This document shows, piece after piece, positions 11,111 through 19,840 of a stretch of 64,000 nt of DNA. The stretch lies in NCBI RefSeq assembly GCF_003143855.1, contig NZ_QFRK01000013.1, positions 124,091 through 188,090 of the forward strand. The letters are read 5' to 3'. The notes under the pieces were generated by a model that was not told the origin of the DNA, did not search any database, and saw only the letters and a list, made by a program, of their open reading frames with translations. The position numbers and the translations under genes are program-made. Source of the DNA: Streptomyces sp. NWU339. Lineage in GTDB: Bacteria; Actinomycetota; Actinomycetes; Streptomycetales; Streptomycetaceae. Numbering within the stretch: position 1 is the first letter of the stretch; every line of letters starts with the position of its first letter.

Positions 11111-11299
11111 GAATGACCTCACTGTTGCGAAGAAGGGGTTCCTACAACACTGAGGAAACGTGAATGGACCAGTCCACAGCAAGAGCCAATGATGAGGTGG
11201 TGGATCCTTCCGGGCGGTTCCTTCCAGGTGGCTCTCCGGTACGGCCCTCGGCGTGACCGGCTCCGGGCGGGCTCCTGGTCCTCCCGGGCGGGGCCCGCG

Positions 11300-11842
11300 C
11301 TACGCGGCCCGCTCCATCAGGGAGGCCGGGGGTTCGTCGTCCATTTCGAAGGCCATCGGGAACGGCGCGTGCCCCGCCAGCCGGAACCAGCGCACCTTGC
11401 GGTGCCGGCGCAGAGCCCGTGCGGCCCGTACGGCGTCGTTGTGGAAACGCCGTGCCATGGGCACCCTGCGAACCGCCTCGGCGAGTTCCAGGGCCGCTTC
11501 CTCTCCCCCGGGCGCGTCCCTGACCGCGTCCACCTGCTGCGCCTCGGCGAAGACGGCACGCAGCGCCTGGCTCAGTTCGCTCTCGGCGACCTCCCGTTGC
11601 TCCTCCACCGTCTGCCGCGCGGCGTGCGCGGCCTCGTAGAGCACGATCGAGGCGGCCGGGTCGAGCACCCCCGACGTGGCCAGTTCCTGCGCCACTGAGG
11701 CGCGACGCAGCAACTGCGCGTCCAGCGCGGCACGGGCGGCGTCGATCCGGGCGTGCAGCCGGTCCAGCCGCCCCGCCGTCCAGCTCAGATAGAGGCCGAT
11801 CGCGGCGAGGACGACAAGGATCCAGATGAGGGTTGCGGTCAC
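11300..11842 (-). CDS. LemA-like single-pass membrane protein, function unknown
   Basis: About 180 residues. The first 20 residues (VTATLIWILVVLAAIGLYLSW) form one membrane helix, followed by a long helical region (RLDRLHARIDAARAALDAQL) like the coiled part of LemA-type proteins, and a basic C-terminal third. The start at the GTG at 11842 is chosen because the membrane helix follows directly; the ATG at 11869 is an alternative and neither has a clear ribosome site. It lies between pdxS and the PIM genes on the same strand. The substrate or partner is unknown. Confidence 0.72.
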   Translation of the reverse strand: MTATLIWILVVLAAIGLYLSWTAGRLDRLHARIDAARAALDAQLLRRASVAQELATSGVLDPAASIVLYEAAHAARQTVEEQREVAESELSQALRAVFAEAQQVDAVRDAPGGEEAALELAEAVRRVPMARRFHNDAVRAARALRRHRKVRWFRLAGHAPFPMAFEMDDEPPASLMERAA

Positions 11843-11925
11843 GGGCGGCAAGGCTACCGGGAGCCGCATCCGGGCCCGGACGGGCCGGAGCCCGACCGAC
11901 GGGTCGGGTCAGGCCCTTCCCGGCC

Positions 11926-13089
11926 TCAGTCCCGCGTCAGACCGAAGCGTGTCCACCGCTTCGTCGTCCGGTCGTCCGCCGCCACCGCGGCCGCGCCGGC
12001 GGTCACCGTCTCGTAGACGGACATGATGTCCGCGCCGACGGTCGACCAGTCGAAGCGGCGGACGTGGGCGCTGCCCCGTTCCCGCAGCTTCGTGCGGCGC
12101 TCCGGGTCCTCCAGGAGGCGTATCGCGGCGTCGGCCAGCGCGTCGGCGTCCTCGTTGGGGAACAGTTCGCCCGCCGCCCCCCGGTCGAGGACCTGGGCGA
12201 AGGCGTCCAGGTCGGAGGCGAGCACCGGCGCCCCCGCGGACATCGCCTCGACCAGGATGATGCCGAAGCTCTCGCCGCCGGTGTTGGGCGCCACGTACAG
12301 GTCGACGCTGCGCAGGAGCCGGGCCTTGTCCTCGTCGCTGACCATGCCGAGGAACTCGACCCGGGAACGGAGTCCGTCGGGCAGGCTCGCGACCGCCTCC
12401 TCCTCGTCGCCGCGTCCCGCGACCAGCAGCCGCGCCCGCGGGCGGGCTGCGAGGACCTTCGGCAGGGCCCGCATCAGCACCGGGAGGCCCTTGCGGGGCT
12501 CGTCGATACGGCCGATGAAGCCGATCGTCTCCCCCTGCCACCGCGGATCGGCCTCGGCGCGGGCGAAGAATTCGACGTCCACACCGTTCGGGATCACCAC
12601 GGCGTCCCCGCCGAGGTGTTCGACGAGCGTGCGGCGGGCGTACTCGCTCACCGCGATCCGCGCGCTGATCTTCTCCAGGGCCGCCTGCAGGATGGAGTAG
12701 GCGGCGATCATGGCCCTGGAGCGCGGGTTGGACGTGTGGAAGGTGGCCACGATGGGTCCCTCGGCGGCCCAGCAGGTCAGCAGGCCGAGCGAGGGCGAGG
12801 TCGGCTCATGGATGTGGATCACGTCGAAGGCGCCCTCGTGCAGCCAGCGCCGCACCCGGGCCGCCGACAGGAAACCGAAGTTGAGCCGGGCCACCGAGCC
12901 GTTGTACGGCACCGGCACCGCTCGGCCGGCCGAGACGACGTACGGCGGCAGCGGGGTGTCGTCGTCGGCCGGGGCGAGGACGGACACCTCGTGGCCGAGC
13001 CGGATGAAGTACTCGGCCAGGTCACGGATGTGGAACTGGACGCCACCCGGTACGTCCCAGGAGTACGGGCAGACGATGCCGATTCTCAC
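11926..13089 (-). CDS. pimA: Phosphatidylinositol mannosyltransferase PimA (GT4)
   Basis: 387-residue glycosyltransferase that adds the first mannose from GDP-mannose to phosphatidylinositol on the inner face of the membrane. Start GTG at 13089 (VRIGIVCPYSWDVPGGVQ) with GGAG 8 bases upstream, overlapping the stop of the acyltransferase gene (GTGA). GT4 features: glycine-rich N-terminal loop GGVQFHIRDL, IHIHEPTSPS, FHTSNPRS, and the donor-site block GGESFGIILVEAMSAG near residue 280. It is the third gene of a coupled pgsA-acyltransferase-pimA unit. Confidence 0.9.
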   Translation of the reverse strand: MRIGIVCPYSWDVPGGVQFHIRDLAEYFIRLGHEVSVLAPADDDTPLPPYVVSAGRAVPVPYNGSVARLNFGFLSAARVRRWLHEGAFDVIHIHEPTSPSLGLLTCWAAEGPIVATFHTSNPRSRAMIAAYSILQAALEKISARIAVSEYARRTLVEHLGGDAVVIPNGVDVEFFARAEADPRWQGETIGFIGRIDEPRKGLPVLMRALPKVLAARPRARLLVAGRGDEEEAVASLPDGLRSRVEFLGMVSDEDKARLLRSVDLYVAPNTGGESFGIILVEAMSAGAPVLASDLDAFAQVLDRGAAGELFPNEDADALADAAIRLLEDPERRTKLRERGSAHVRRFDWSTVGADIMSVYETVTAGAAAVAADDRTTKRWTRFGLTRD

Positions 13090-13997
13090 GCGGTCGCCTC
13101 CCGCGCGGGGTCGAGGTCCTTGAGCCACAAGCGCTGCAGCATGTGCCAGTCCTCCGGATGCTCGGCGATCCCCGTGGCGAAGGCGTCGGCCAGCGCCTGT
13201 GTCATCACGGACGTCTTCTCGGCGCGGGTGCCCGACTCGGGAATTCCGACCGGTGGATGGACCCGCCCCCGCATCACGGGCGAGTCGTCGTACCAGAGCG
13301 TCGCCGGCAGCAGCAGTGCGCCGGTCTGCTGGGCGAGCAGGGCTGGGCCGGCCGGCATCCGCGCGGTCTCGCCGAAGAAGTCGACCTCCACGCCGGAGGC
13401 CGACAGATCACGGTCGGCGACCAGGCAGACCAGTCCCCCGTCGCGCAGCCGCCGGGCCAGCGTGCCGAACGCGCTGCCGCCGCTGTGCGGGAGCACCTCC
13501 ATGCCGAGGCCCTCACGGTAGGCGACGAACCGGTCGTACAGCGTCTCCGGCTTCAGGCGCTCGGCCACGGTGGTGAAGGGGATGCCGAGCCCGGTGGTGA
13601 CCCAGGCGCCCGCGAGATCCCAGTTGGCGAGGTGCGGCAGTGCCAGGACGACGCCCTTGCCGGCCGCCATGCCGTCGGTCAGACGGTGGATGTCCTTGAC
13701 GTCCACGCAGCCCGCTATACGCTCCCGGCTCCAGGCCGGCAGCCGGAAGGACTCCATCCAGTACCGCAGGTACGAGCGCATGCCCGCGCGGGACAGTTCG
13801 GCGAGCCGCTCGGGGCCCGCGCCCGGCACCACGCGCGCGTAGTTACTCTCCAGCCGCAGCACGCCCTTGCCCCGCCGCTTCCAGGCCAGGTCGGCGATGC
13901 TCCGGCCGAGCCGTACGGCGACGGGTTCGGGGAGTTTCCTGACGGTGGCCCAGCCGGCGCCGTACAGGGCGTCGGTCAGCCGCTCCTGGACGCTCAC
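13086..13997 (-). CDS. Phosphatidylinositol mannoside acyltransferase
   Basis: 303-residue lysophospholipid-acyltransferase-like enzyme (LpxL/HtrB superfamily) that by position and similarity acylates PIM on mannose, as mycobacterial PatA does. The catalytic H-x4-D motif is visible as HLANWD near residue 125. Start GTG at 13997 (VSVQERLTDALYGAGW) overlaps the pgsA stop (GTGA), and its own stop overlaps pimA, so the three are translated as a unit. It is membrane-associated in the family, with no obvious signal peptide. Confidence 0.87.
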   Translation of the reverse strand: MSVQERLTDALYGAGWATVRKLPEPVAVRLGRSIADLAWKRRGKGVLRLESNYARVVPGAGPERLAELSRAGMRSYLRYWMESFRLPAWSRERIAGCVDVKDIHRLTDGMAAGKGVVLALPHLANWDLAGAWVTTGLGIPFTTVAERLKPETLYDRFVAYREGLGMEVLPHSGGSAFGTLARRLRDGGLVCLVADRDLSASGVEVDFFGETARMPAGPALLAQQTGALLLPATLWYDDSPVMRGRVHPPVGIPESGTRAEKTSVMTQALADAFATGIAEHPEDWHMLQRLWLKDLDPAREATA

Positions 13998-14725
13998 TTC
14001 GCGGTCTCGCTCCCCCGGGTCTGCTGGTCCTCGGCGGTCTCCCGCGCCCCGGACTCCCGCACCCCTGCCTCCCCCGCCCCGGTCCCCCGTTCCGCGGCCT
14101 CGGCCTCGGCGGACTCCCGGCGTACGGTGACGACCCGCTGGATCAGCGTGATCAGGCTGCCGACGGCGACGATCCACAGGGCGATCGGCAGCAGGTACTG
14201 GATGCCGGGCACGCCGAACGCGTGCAGGCCCGCCAGACCCGCCGCGACCAGCGAGATCACCAGCCGCTCGGCCCGCTCGATCAACCCGTTCACGGCGACC
14301 GGCAGCCCGATCGACTCACCGCGCGCCTTGGTGTACGACACCACCTGGCCGCTGGCCAGGCAGAAGATCGAGACGGCGCACAGCACGAGGTCGTCGCCCC
14401 CGCCCGCGTACCAGAGGGCGAAGCCGGCGAAGACGGCCCCGTCGGCGACCCGGTCGAGGGTGGAGTCGAGGAAGGCCCCCCAGCGGCTGGAGCGGCCCAG
14501 CTGGCGGGCCATGTTGCCGTCGACGAGGTCGGAGAACACGAACAGCGTGATGACGACCGTGCCCCAGAAGAACTCGCCCATGGGGTAGAAGACCAGCGCG
14601 CCCGCGACCACACCCGCGGTGCCGATGAGCGTGACCGTGTCCGGGCTGACCCCCCGCCGGATGAGAAACGCGGCGAACGGCGTGAGGACACGCGTGAAGA
14701 ATGCACGCGCGTACTTGTTCAGCAT
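13994..14725 (-). CDS. pgsA: Phosphatidylinositol phosphate synthase (CDP-alcohol phosphatidyltransferase)
   Basis: 243-residue integral membrane enzyme that condenses CDP-diacylglycerol with inositol phosphate, the committed step towards PI and PIMs. The CDP-alcohol phosphatidyltransferase motif D-G-x2-A-R-x8-G-x3-D-x3-D is complete: DGNMAR, then G, then DSTLD (about residues 68-93). Five to six membrane helices follow. The start ATG at 14725 (MLNKYARAFF) is chosen because the family begins there; longer readings add only arginine-rich sequence. The last 35 residues are Glu/Ala/Arg-rich and probably disordered. First gene of the PIM unit. Confidence 0.92.
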   Translation of the reverse strand: MLNKYARAFFTRVLTPFAAFLIRRGVSPDTVTLIGTAGVVAGALVFYPMGEFFWGTVVITLFVFSDLVDGNMARQLGRSSRWGAFLDSTLDRVADGAVFAGFALWYAGGGDDLVLCAVSIFCLASGQVVSYTKARGESIGLPVAVNGLIERAERLVISLVAAGLAGLHAFGVPGIQYLLPIALWIVAVGSLITLIQRVVTVRRESAEAEAAERGTGAGEAGVRESGARETAEDQQTRGSETAK

Positions 14726-15036
14726 GGCCTTCCCGACGGTCGGTGTGGCCGCGTGGCCCTGCTGGCCACCGGCTGGCCCATCGTAGTCACGCGCGCGTAC
14801 CGCCGTCGGCCGGGCACCCGAACGTCCGGTGCGCAGGCCGGCGGCGCACGTGGTGGCCGGCCGGGGGACGGGATCACGTCCCTCGTATGGACGCACCGTG
14901 ACGGGAGTGCAAAGCTCGAAGGACCGCGGGCGTCGCCGGAGCCGTCACCGCTCGGGGTGCCCCCGGGCGAGTACCCGGGGGAGGATTCCGCGTGTCCGCG
15001 CCCACAGTGACCTCACCGTGCACGGGAGGCAGGACC
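14726..15036. other. Divergent intergenic region pgsA / EF-G-like
   Basis: 311 bases between divergent genes with no convincing ORF. It must hold promoters for both. An 8-bp perfect hairpin lies at 14960-14981 (CCCCCGGG / CCCGGGGG around CGAGTA), about 55 bases before the EF-G-like start. It could affect the 5' leader. Confidence 0.5.
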
Positions 15037-17232
15037 ATGGGCGACAAGGCGCACACACACCCCGGAGCCGCCGGAAGGGCACAGGCGGCCGACCACCCCA
15101 CGTCCGTACGGAATGTGGTGCTGGTCGGCCACTCCGGGTCGGGCAAGACGACCTTGGTGGAGGCTCTCGCGCTGACCGCGGGAGCGGTGAACCGGGCGGG
15201 CCGGGTGGAGGACGGCGGCACCGTCTCCGACTACGACGACATCGAGCACCGGCAGCAACGCTCGGTACAGCTCTCCCTGGTGCCCGTCGAATGGGACGGC
15301 ATCAAGATCAACCTGCTGGACACCCCCGGATACGCCGATTTCGTCGGTGAACTCAGGGCCGGTCTGCGAGCGGCGGACGCGGCCCTCTTCGTCGTCTCGG
15401 CCTCCGACGGCGTGGACGGCTCGACCCGGATGGTGTGGGACGAGTGCGCGGCCGTCGGCATGCCCCGGGCCATCGTCGTCACGCACCTGGAAGCGGCGCG
15501 CGCGGACTTCCAGGAGATGACGCGCGTCTGCGCGGAGGCGTTCGGCGGGGACGACCCCGACGCCGTGCTGCCGCTGTACCTGCCCCTGCACGGCCCTGCG
15601 GGGCCCGACGGGCACGCGCCCGTGACGGGGCTGATCGGCCTGCTGACGCAGAAACTGTTCGACTACTCCTCCGGGGAACGCGAGGAGTCCGAGCCCGACC
15701 CGGACCGGCTGCCGCTGATCGAGGAGGCACGCAACCGGCTGATCGAGGGGATCATCGCGGAGAGTGAGGACGAGACCCTCATGGACCGCTACCTCGGCGG
15801 CGAGCAGTGCGACGTCGAGACGCTGATCGAGGACCTGGAACGCGCCGTCGCGCGAGGTGCTTTCTTCCCCGTCCTGGCCGCCGCTCCCGCGGCCGAGGGC
15901 GCCCGCCAGGGCCTCGGCACCGTCGAACTGCTGGGGCTGATCACCGGCGGCTTCCCGACCCCGCTGGAGCACGTCACACCGCAGGTGACCACGGTCGACG
16001 GCACACCGCGCGAGCTGAAGCCGTGCGATCCCGACGCCCCGCTGGTCGCGGAGGTCGTCAAGACGTCGTCCGACCCGTACGTCGGCCGACTCTCGCTGAT
16101 CCGCCTCTTCTCCGGCACCCTGCGCGCCGACCAGACGGTGCACGTCTCCGGGCACGGGCTGGCCGACCGGGGCCACGAGGACCACGATGTCGACGAGCGG
16201 ATCGGCGCACTGTCCACGCCGTTCGGCAAACAGCAGCGGCCGGTGTCGCACGTCATCGCGGGCGATCTGGCGTGCGTGGCGAAACTGGGCCGTGCCGAGA
16301 CCGGGGACACCCTGTCCGCCAAGGACGACCCGCTGCTCATGGAACCCTGGGAGATGCCCGACCCGCTGCTGCCGCTGGCCATCGAGGCGCACAGCAAACC
16401 CGACGAGGACAAACTCTCGCAGGGACTGTCCCGCCTCGTGGCGGAGGACCCGACGATGCGCCTGGAGCAGAACCAGGACACCCACCAGGTGGTCCTGTGG
16501 TGTCTGGGCGAAGCACACGCGGACGTGGCCCTGGAGCGGCTGCGCAGCCGGTACGGCGTTCAGGTGGACGTCGTGGCCCACCGGGTGCCGTTGCGGGAGA
16601 CGTTCGGCGACCGGGCGGCCGGACGCGGGCGGCACGTCAAACAGTCCGGTGGCCACGGGCAGTTCGCCATCTGCGAGATCGAGGTGGAGCCGCTGCCGGG
16701 CGGCTCGGGCGTCGAGTTCGTGGACAAGGTGGTCGGCGGCTCGGTGCCGCGGCAGTTCATCCCGTCCGTCGAGAAGGGCGTACGGGCCCAGGCCGCCAAG
16801 GGCGTCGCGGCCGGCCACCCGCTGATCGACGTACGGGTGACGCTGCTGGACGGCAAGGCGCACTCGGTGGACTCCTCCGACGCGGCGTTCCAGACGGCGG
16901 GCGCGCTGGCGCTGCGGGAGGCGGCCGCGGACGCCCGGATCCATCTCCTGGAGCCGGTGGCCGAGGTGAGCGTCCTGGTCGGCGACGACTACGTGGGAAC
17001 GGTGATGAGCGATCTGTCCGGCCGGCGCGGCCGGGTGCTCGGCACCGAGCAGTCGGCGGGTGGCCGCACCCTCATCAGAGCCGAGGTGCCGGAGATCGAG
17101 ATCGGCCGGTACAGCGTCGATCTGCGGTCGCTCTCGCACGGCACCGCGCGCTTCAGCCGCCGGTACGTGCGGCACGAGCCGATGCCGCCGCAGGTCGCGG
17201 AGCGGGTGCGGGAGGAGGCCCGCAGCGCCTGA
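15037..17232 (+). CDS. EF-G-like GTPase (EF-G2 type)
   Basis: 731-residue translation-factor GTPase with the five-domain layout of elongation factor G. Start ATG at 15037 (MGDKAHTHPG) with GGAGG 7 bases upstream. G1 is GHSGSGKTT and is intact. G3 reads DTPGYADF, with Tyr where EF-G has its catalytic His. G4 reads THLE in place of NKxD. These changes are shared, as I recall, with mycobacterial FusA2/EFG2, which is reported not to hydrolyse GTP with ribosomes. Domain IV (GRHVKQSGGHGQFA, PRQFIPSVEKGV) and domain V (GRRGRVLGTEQ) are present. A perfect hairpin terminator follows. Its exact role is unknown. Confidence 0.88.
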   Translation: MGDKAHTHPGAAGRAQAADHPTSVRNVVLVGHSGSGKTTLVEALALTAGAVNRAGRVEDGGTVSDYDDIEHRQQRSVQLSLVPVEWDGIKINLLDTPGYADFVGELRAGLRAADAALFVVSASDGVDGSTRMVWDECAAVGMPRAIVVTHLEAARADFQEMTRVCAEAFGGDDPDAVLPLYLPLHGPAGPDGHAPVTGLIGLLTQKLFDYSSGEREESEPDPDRLPLIEEARNRLIEGIIAESEDETLMDRYLGGEQCDVETLIEDLERAVARGAFFPVLAAAPAAEGARQGLGTVELLGLITGGFPTPLEHVTPQVTTVDGTPRELKPCDPDAPLVAEVVKTSSDPYVGRLSLIRLFSGTLRADQTVHVSGHGLADRGHEDHDVDERIGALSTPFGKQQRPVSHVIAGDLACVAKLGRAETGDTLSAKDDPLLMEPWEMPDPLLPLAIEAHSKPDEDKLSQGLSRLVAEDPTMRLEQNQDTHQVVLWCLGEAHADVALERLRSRYGVQVDVVAHRVPLRETFGDRAAGRGRHVKQSGGHGQFAICEIEVEPLPGGSGVEFVDKVVGGSVPRQFIPSVEKGVRAQAAKGVAAGHPLIDVRVTLLDGKAHSVDSSDAAFQTAGALALREAAADARIHLLEPVAEVSVLVGDDYVGTVMSDLSGRRGRVLGTEQSAGGRTLIRAEVPEIEIGRYSVDLRSLSHGTARFSRRYVRHEPMPPQVAERVREEARSA

Positions 17233-17239
17233 CGACGCC

Positions 17240-17270
17240 GGGCGCCCGCGGGGAAGCCCCGCGGGCGCCC
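17240..17270 (+). terminator. Terminator after the EF-G-like gene
   Basis: Perfect 14-bp stem (17240-17253 with 17257-17270) around an AAG loop, starting 8 bases after the stop codon. Confidence 0.65.
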
Positions 17271-17488
17271 GCGTACGCCTTCGCCCGCGCGAGCCCCGGG
17301 CGCACGGAGTCCCGGGGGCCCTCCGGACGCGCCCTCGGAGCGCCGGCCGCCGCCCCGGCAGGCGGCTTTCGGCCGTCCACCGACGGACACCGGTGGCTGC
17401 GGATACTCTGAAGTCCAGATCAACAGGTGTGCGTGGCAAGGAAGTCGGGAAGGCCGCAAGACGACAGTCGCGGCGATCGGGGGCGGGA

Positions 17489-19144
17489 ATGACCGTTGAG
17501 GGCGGTTACGCGGATTTCTTCGGTCCGCAGGTGCCACGCACCGGCGACGAGGGGCAGACCCCGACGTTCGCGCTGGCCTCGGCGGCCTACCGGGACAACG
17601 AGGCCGAGGAGATCCTCAAGGCCAACAACGAGTGGCACAAGTCGTCCGTCGACAAGCCCAGGATCGCGCTGTTCCGGCCGAACCTGGGCGAGGCGTTCTC
17701 CCGGGCGATCATCGACCGGATGCTGGGCTCCGGGCGGGCACCACTCGTCCAGTCCTTCGGCGCCCACCCCCAGGTGGTGGTGGAGCACAGCCTCGCGGCG
17801 CACCGCATCCGGCGGGATCGGGACAACTGGCTGAGTGCCGTGATGGTGCTGTGCGGCCTGCTGTTCCTGCCCGGTCTGCTGGTGTGGCTGCTGGTCTTCC
17901 AGATCCGCACCACCATCGCCAAACGCGAGGACAAGCGGGCCGGCGCGCTCGCCACCACGCTCCTGGTCGCGGTGGGCGTCCTCGCGGTGATCTTCCTGCT
18001 CCGGATGCCCTTCGACGGGTTCTGGGGCTGGTACGCGCGCGCGTCGGTCGTCGCCCCGGTGGTGGGCTGGTTCTGGGCCAAGCGGATCTGCGAGCGCACG
18101 GCGCGGGACCTCAGGGAGCGCTGGAGCAGTCTGCTCTCCGGCGGCAGCGTGGGTGCCAAGGTGCCCGAAGCGGTGCCGAGCAGCCCCGGTGAGACGGCCG
18201 CCGAGCAGTTGCGTCAGTCGCTGGCCCGGCTCAGTGCCGAACAGCAGTCCAACTCCGTGTTCTACGCCGGGCCCAAGGGGATACTGGGCATGGGCACGCG
18301 CTGGGGCAGCTGGCAGCTCGCCGAGGAGCTCATACCGATCGACCCGGACCGGGAGATCAACCCGTTCCGCAGCTGGGACGTGATCAAGGCCATCCACGAC
18401 CGGCTGCGCATGCTGGAGCGCGGTCCGCTGCACACCGGCGGCTTTCCCAAGCCGTCGGTACGGCACTGGATCGTCACCCCGATCGGGGAGAACGCGGACG
18501 GGGTGTCCCGGCCCGAGGGCACCGACGTCGAGGCGTACCAGGTCAAGCAGCACGCCATACAGGAGATCTGCAACAACCAGCAGTTCGGCGCGGGCGACCG
18601 GCACTACCTGGGCGTGCAGTGGACGCTGTGGGACGGCCAGCTGGTCCTCACCATGCTGATCACGGTGACGGTGCTGCACGAGACGCTGCGCATCGAGGTC
18701 ACCGGGCACGCCCTGGGACCGGTGCACTCCCTGTTCACGACCAAGCCGGCGGCCAAGGAGAAGACGGTCCAGAAGTCGGTCAGGTTCTGGGAGACCCGGA
18801 CGGTGAAGCTCCCCCTGGTCGACACGGACGAGGTGGTGCGCCTGGCCGCCCGGGCGCCGCTGACCTGGTATCCGCCGCTGCTGTACTGGCTGGGCGGCAA
18901 GCTCTCGCTGCCCGAGCCCTTCGGCCTGCGGCACGCCTGGGCCGACAAGCCGTGGCGGCACCGTTTCATGGCCGACGACGCGCTGCGCGCCGCCACACCG
19001 GTCCTGCGGGCGGTGCACTCGGCGGCGATCAAGGTGCTGAAGGAGAACGGCGTGGACACGGAGAAGTTCGGTGCCCGCTCGGCGGGCCTGAGCGGAGCCA
19101 TCCAGGAAGCGGTGCCCAAGAAGGCCGACGTGTACGACGCGTAG
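17489..19144 (+). CDS. Large membrane protein of unknown function
   Basis: 551-residue protein with no enzyme motif that I recognise. Residues 1-110 are soluble. Two or three membrane helices follow (about residues 114-140 WLSAVMVLCGLLFLPGLL, 150-172 and 178-196), then a large C-terminal cytosolic or surface domain with YLGVQWTLWDGQLVLTMLI (a further hydrophobic segment) and a cluster of W/Y-rich blocks (LTWYPPLLYWLGGKL). The C-terminus ends KADVYDA. ATG at 17489 is preceded by a G-rich stretch. The gene sits in the conserved Streptomyces core between the EF-G-like gene and the HIT gene, suggesting an old and conserved role. Confidence 0.8.
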   Translation: MTVEGGYADFFGPQVPRTGDEGQTPTFALASAAYRDNEAEEILKANNEWHKSSVDKPRIALFRPNLGEAFSRAIIDRMLGSGRAPLVQSFGAHPQVVVEHSLAAHRIRRDRDNWLSAVMVLCGLLFLPGLLVWLLVFQIRTTIAKREDKRAGALATTLLVAVGVLAVIFLLRMPFDGFWGWYARASVVAPVVGWFWAKRICERTARDLRERWSSLLSGGSVGAKVPEAVPSSPGETAAEQLRQSLARLSAEQQSNSVFYAGPKGILGMGTRWGSWQLAEELIPIDPDREINPFRSWDVIKAIHDRLRMLERGPLHTGGFPKPSVRHWIVTPIGENADGVSRPEGTDVEAYQVKQHAIQEICNNQQFGAGDRHYLGVQWTLWDGQLVLTMLITVTVLHETLRIEVTGHALGPVHSLFTTKPAAKEKTVQKSVRFWETRTVKLPLVDTDEVVRLAARAPLTWYPPLLYWLGGKLSLPEPFGLRHAWADKPWRHRFMADDALRAATPVLRAVHSAAIKVLKENGVDTEKFGARSAGLSGAIQEAVPKKADVYDA

Positions 19145-19174
19145 GTCTCCGGCGGTGCGGCCGGAGACGTACGC
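19139..19174 (+). terminator. Terminator overlapping the membrane-protein stop codon
   Basis: 15-bp arms (19139-19153 and 19160-19174) matching at 14 of 15 positions around a GGTGCG loop. The stem includes the TAG stop at 19142-19144. It lies between convergent genes and can serve both. Confidence 0.6.
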
Positions 19175-19202
19175 GTCCGCCGGTACGGGCGTCAGCCGCG
19201 GA

Positions 19203-19751
19203 TCACTCCGTCGGCCAGGCTTCCGCGAGCATCTTGCGGGTGTCGCCCAGCAGTTGCGGCAGCACCTTCGTGTGGCCGATCACGGGAAGGAAATTGGTGT
19301 CGCCGCCCCAGCGGGGCACGATGTGCTGGTGCAGGTGGGCGGCGATGCCCGCGCCGGCCACGGTGCCCTGGTTCATCCCGATGTTGAAGCCGTGGGCGCC
19401 GGAGGCACTGCGCAGGGCACTCATCGCCTGCTTGGTGAGCTCGGCGAGCTCCGCCGTCTCCCCCGCCGTGAGGTCCGTGTAGTCGGCGACGTGGCGGTAC
19501 GGCACCGTCATCAGGTGGCCGCCCGTGTAGGGGTACAGGTTGAGCACGGCGTAGACCAGCTCGCCGCGCTTGATGATCAGCCCGTCCTCGTCGGACTTGG
19601 CCGGGATGGAGCAGAAGGGACAGCCGTCGTCGGCACCCGGGCCGCTCGGCTTGTTCTCGCCCTGGATGTAGGCCATCCGGTGGGGCGTCCACAGACGCTG
19701 GAACGCGTCCTGCGTGCCCACTCCCAACTGCTGCTCCGGCTCACTCGTCAT
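19203..19751 (-). CDS. HIT family hydrolase
   Basis: 182-residue histidine-triad protein, a nucleotide hydrolase or phosphorylase acting on dinucleoside polyphosphates or nucleotide conjugates. The triad is HLHQHIVP near residue 140. Two cysteines near residue 45 (CPFC) and upstream His residues fit the zinc-binding subgroup found in actinobacteria (Ap4A phosphorylase-like). Start ATG at 19751 (MTSEPEQQLG). It lies 89 bases downstream of thrS; linkage of a HIT protein to ThrRS is common in this phylum. The natural substrate is not evident. Confidence 0.88.
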   Translation of the reverse strand: MTSEPEQQLGVGTQDAFQRLWTPHRMAYIQGENKPSGPGADDGCPFCSIPAKSDEDGLIIKRGELVYAVLNLYPYTGGHLMTVPYRHVADYTDLTAGETAELAELTKQAMSALRSASGAHGFNIGMNQGTVAGAGIAAHLHQHIVPRWGGDTNFLPVIGHTKVLPQLLGDTRKMLAEAWPTE

Positions 19752-19789
19752 GCGTGCAGCATATGGCGTAGCTGTGGGGGAAGGGCAAA

Positions 19790-19815
19790 GGCCCCCGGGG
19801 GATGCCCCGGGGGCC
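19790..19815 (-). terminator. Terminator after thrS
   Basis: Perfect 11-bp stem (19790-19800 with 19805-19815) around a GATG loop, 26 bases beyond the thrS stop on the minus strand and followed there by CTTTGCCC. Confidence 0.65.
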
Positions 19816-19840
19816 GATCCCCGCGTCGGCGGGGACCACG

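Noticed and set aside
11926..14725. Part of a secondary-metabolite cluster because of the glycosyltransferase
   Set aside because: The three coupled genes are the housekeeping PIM pathway common to actinobacteria.
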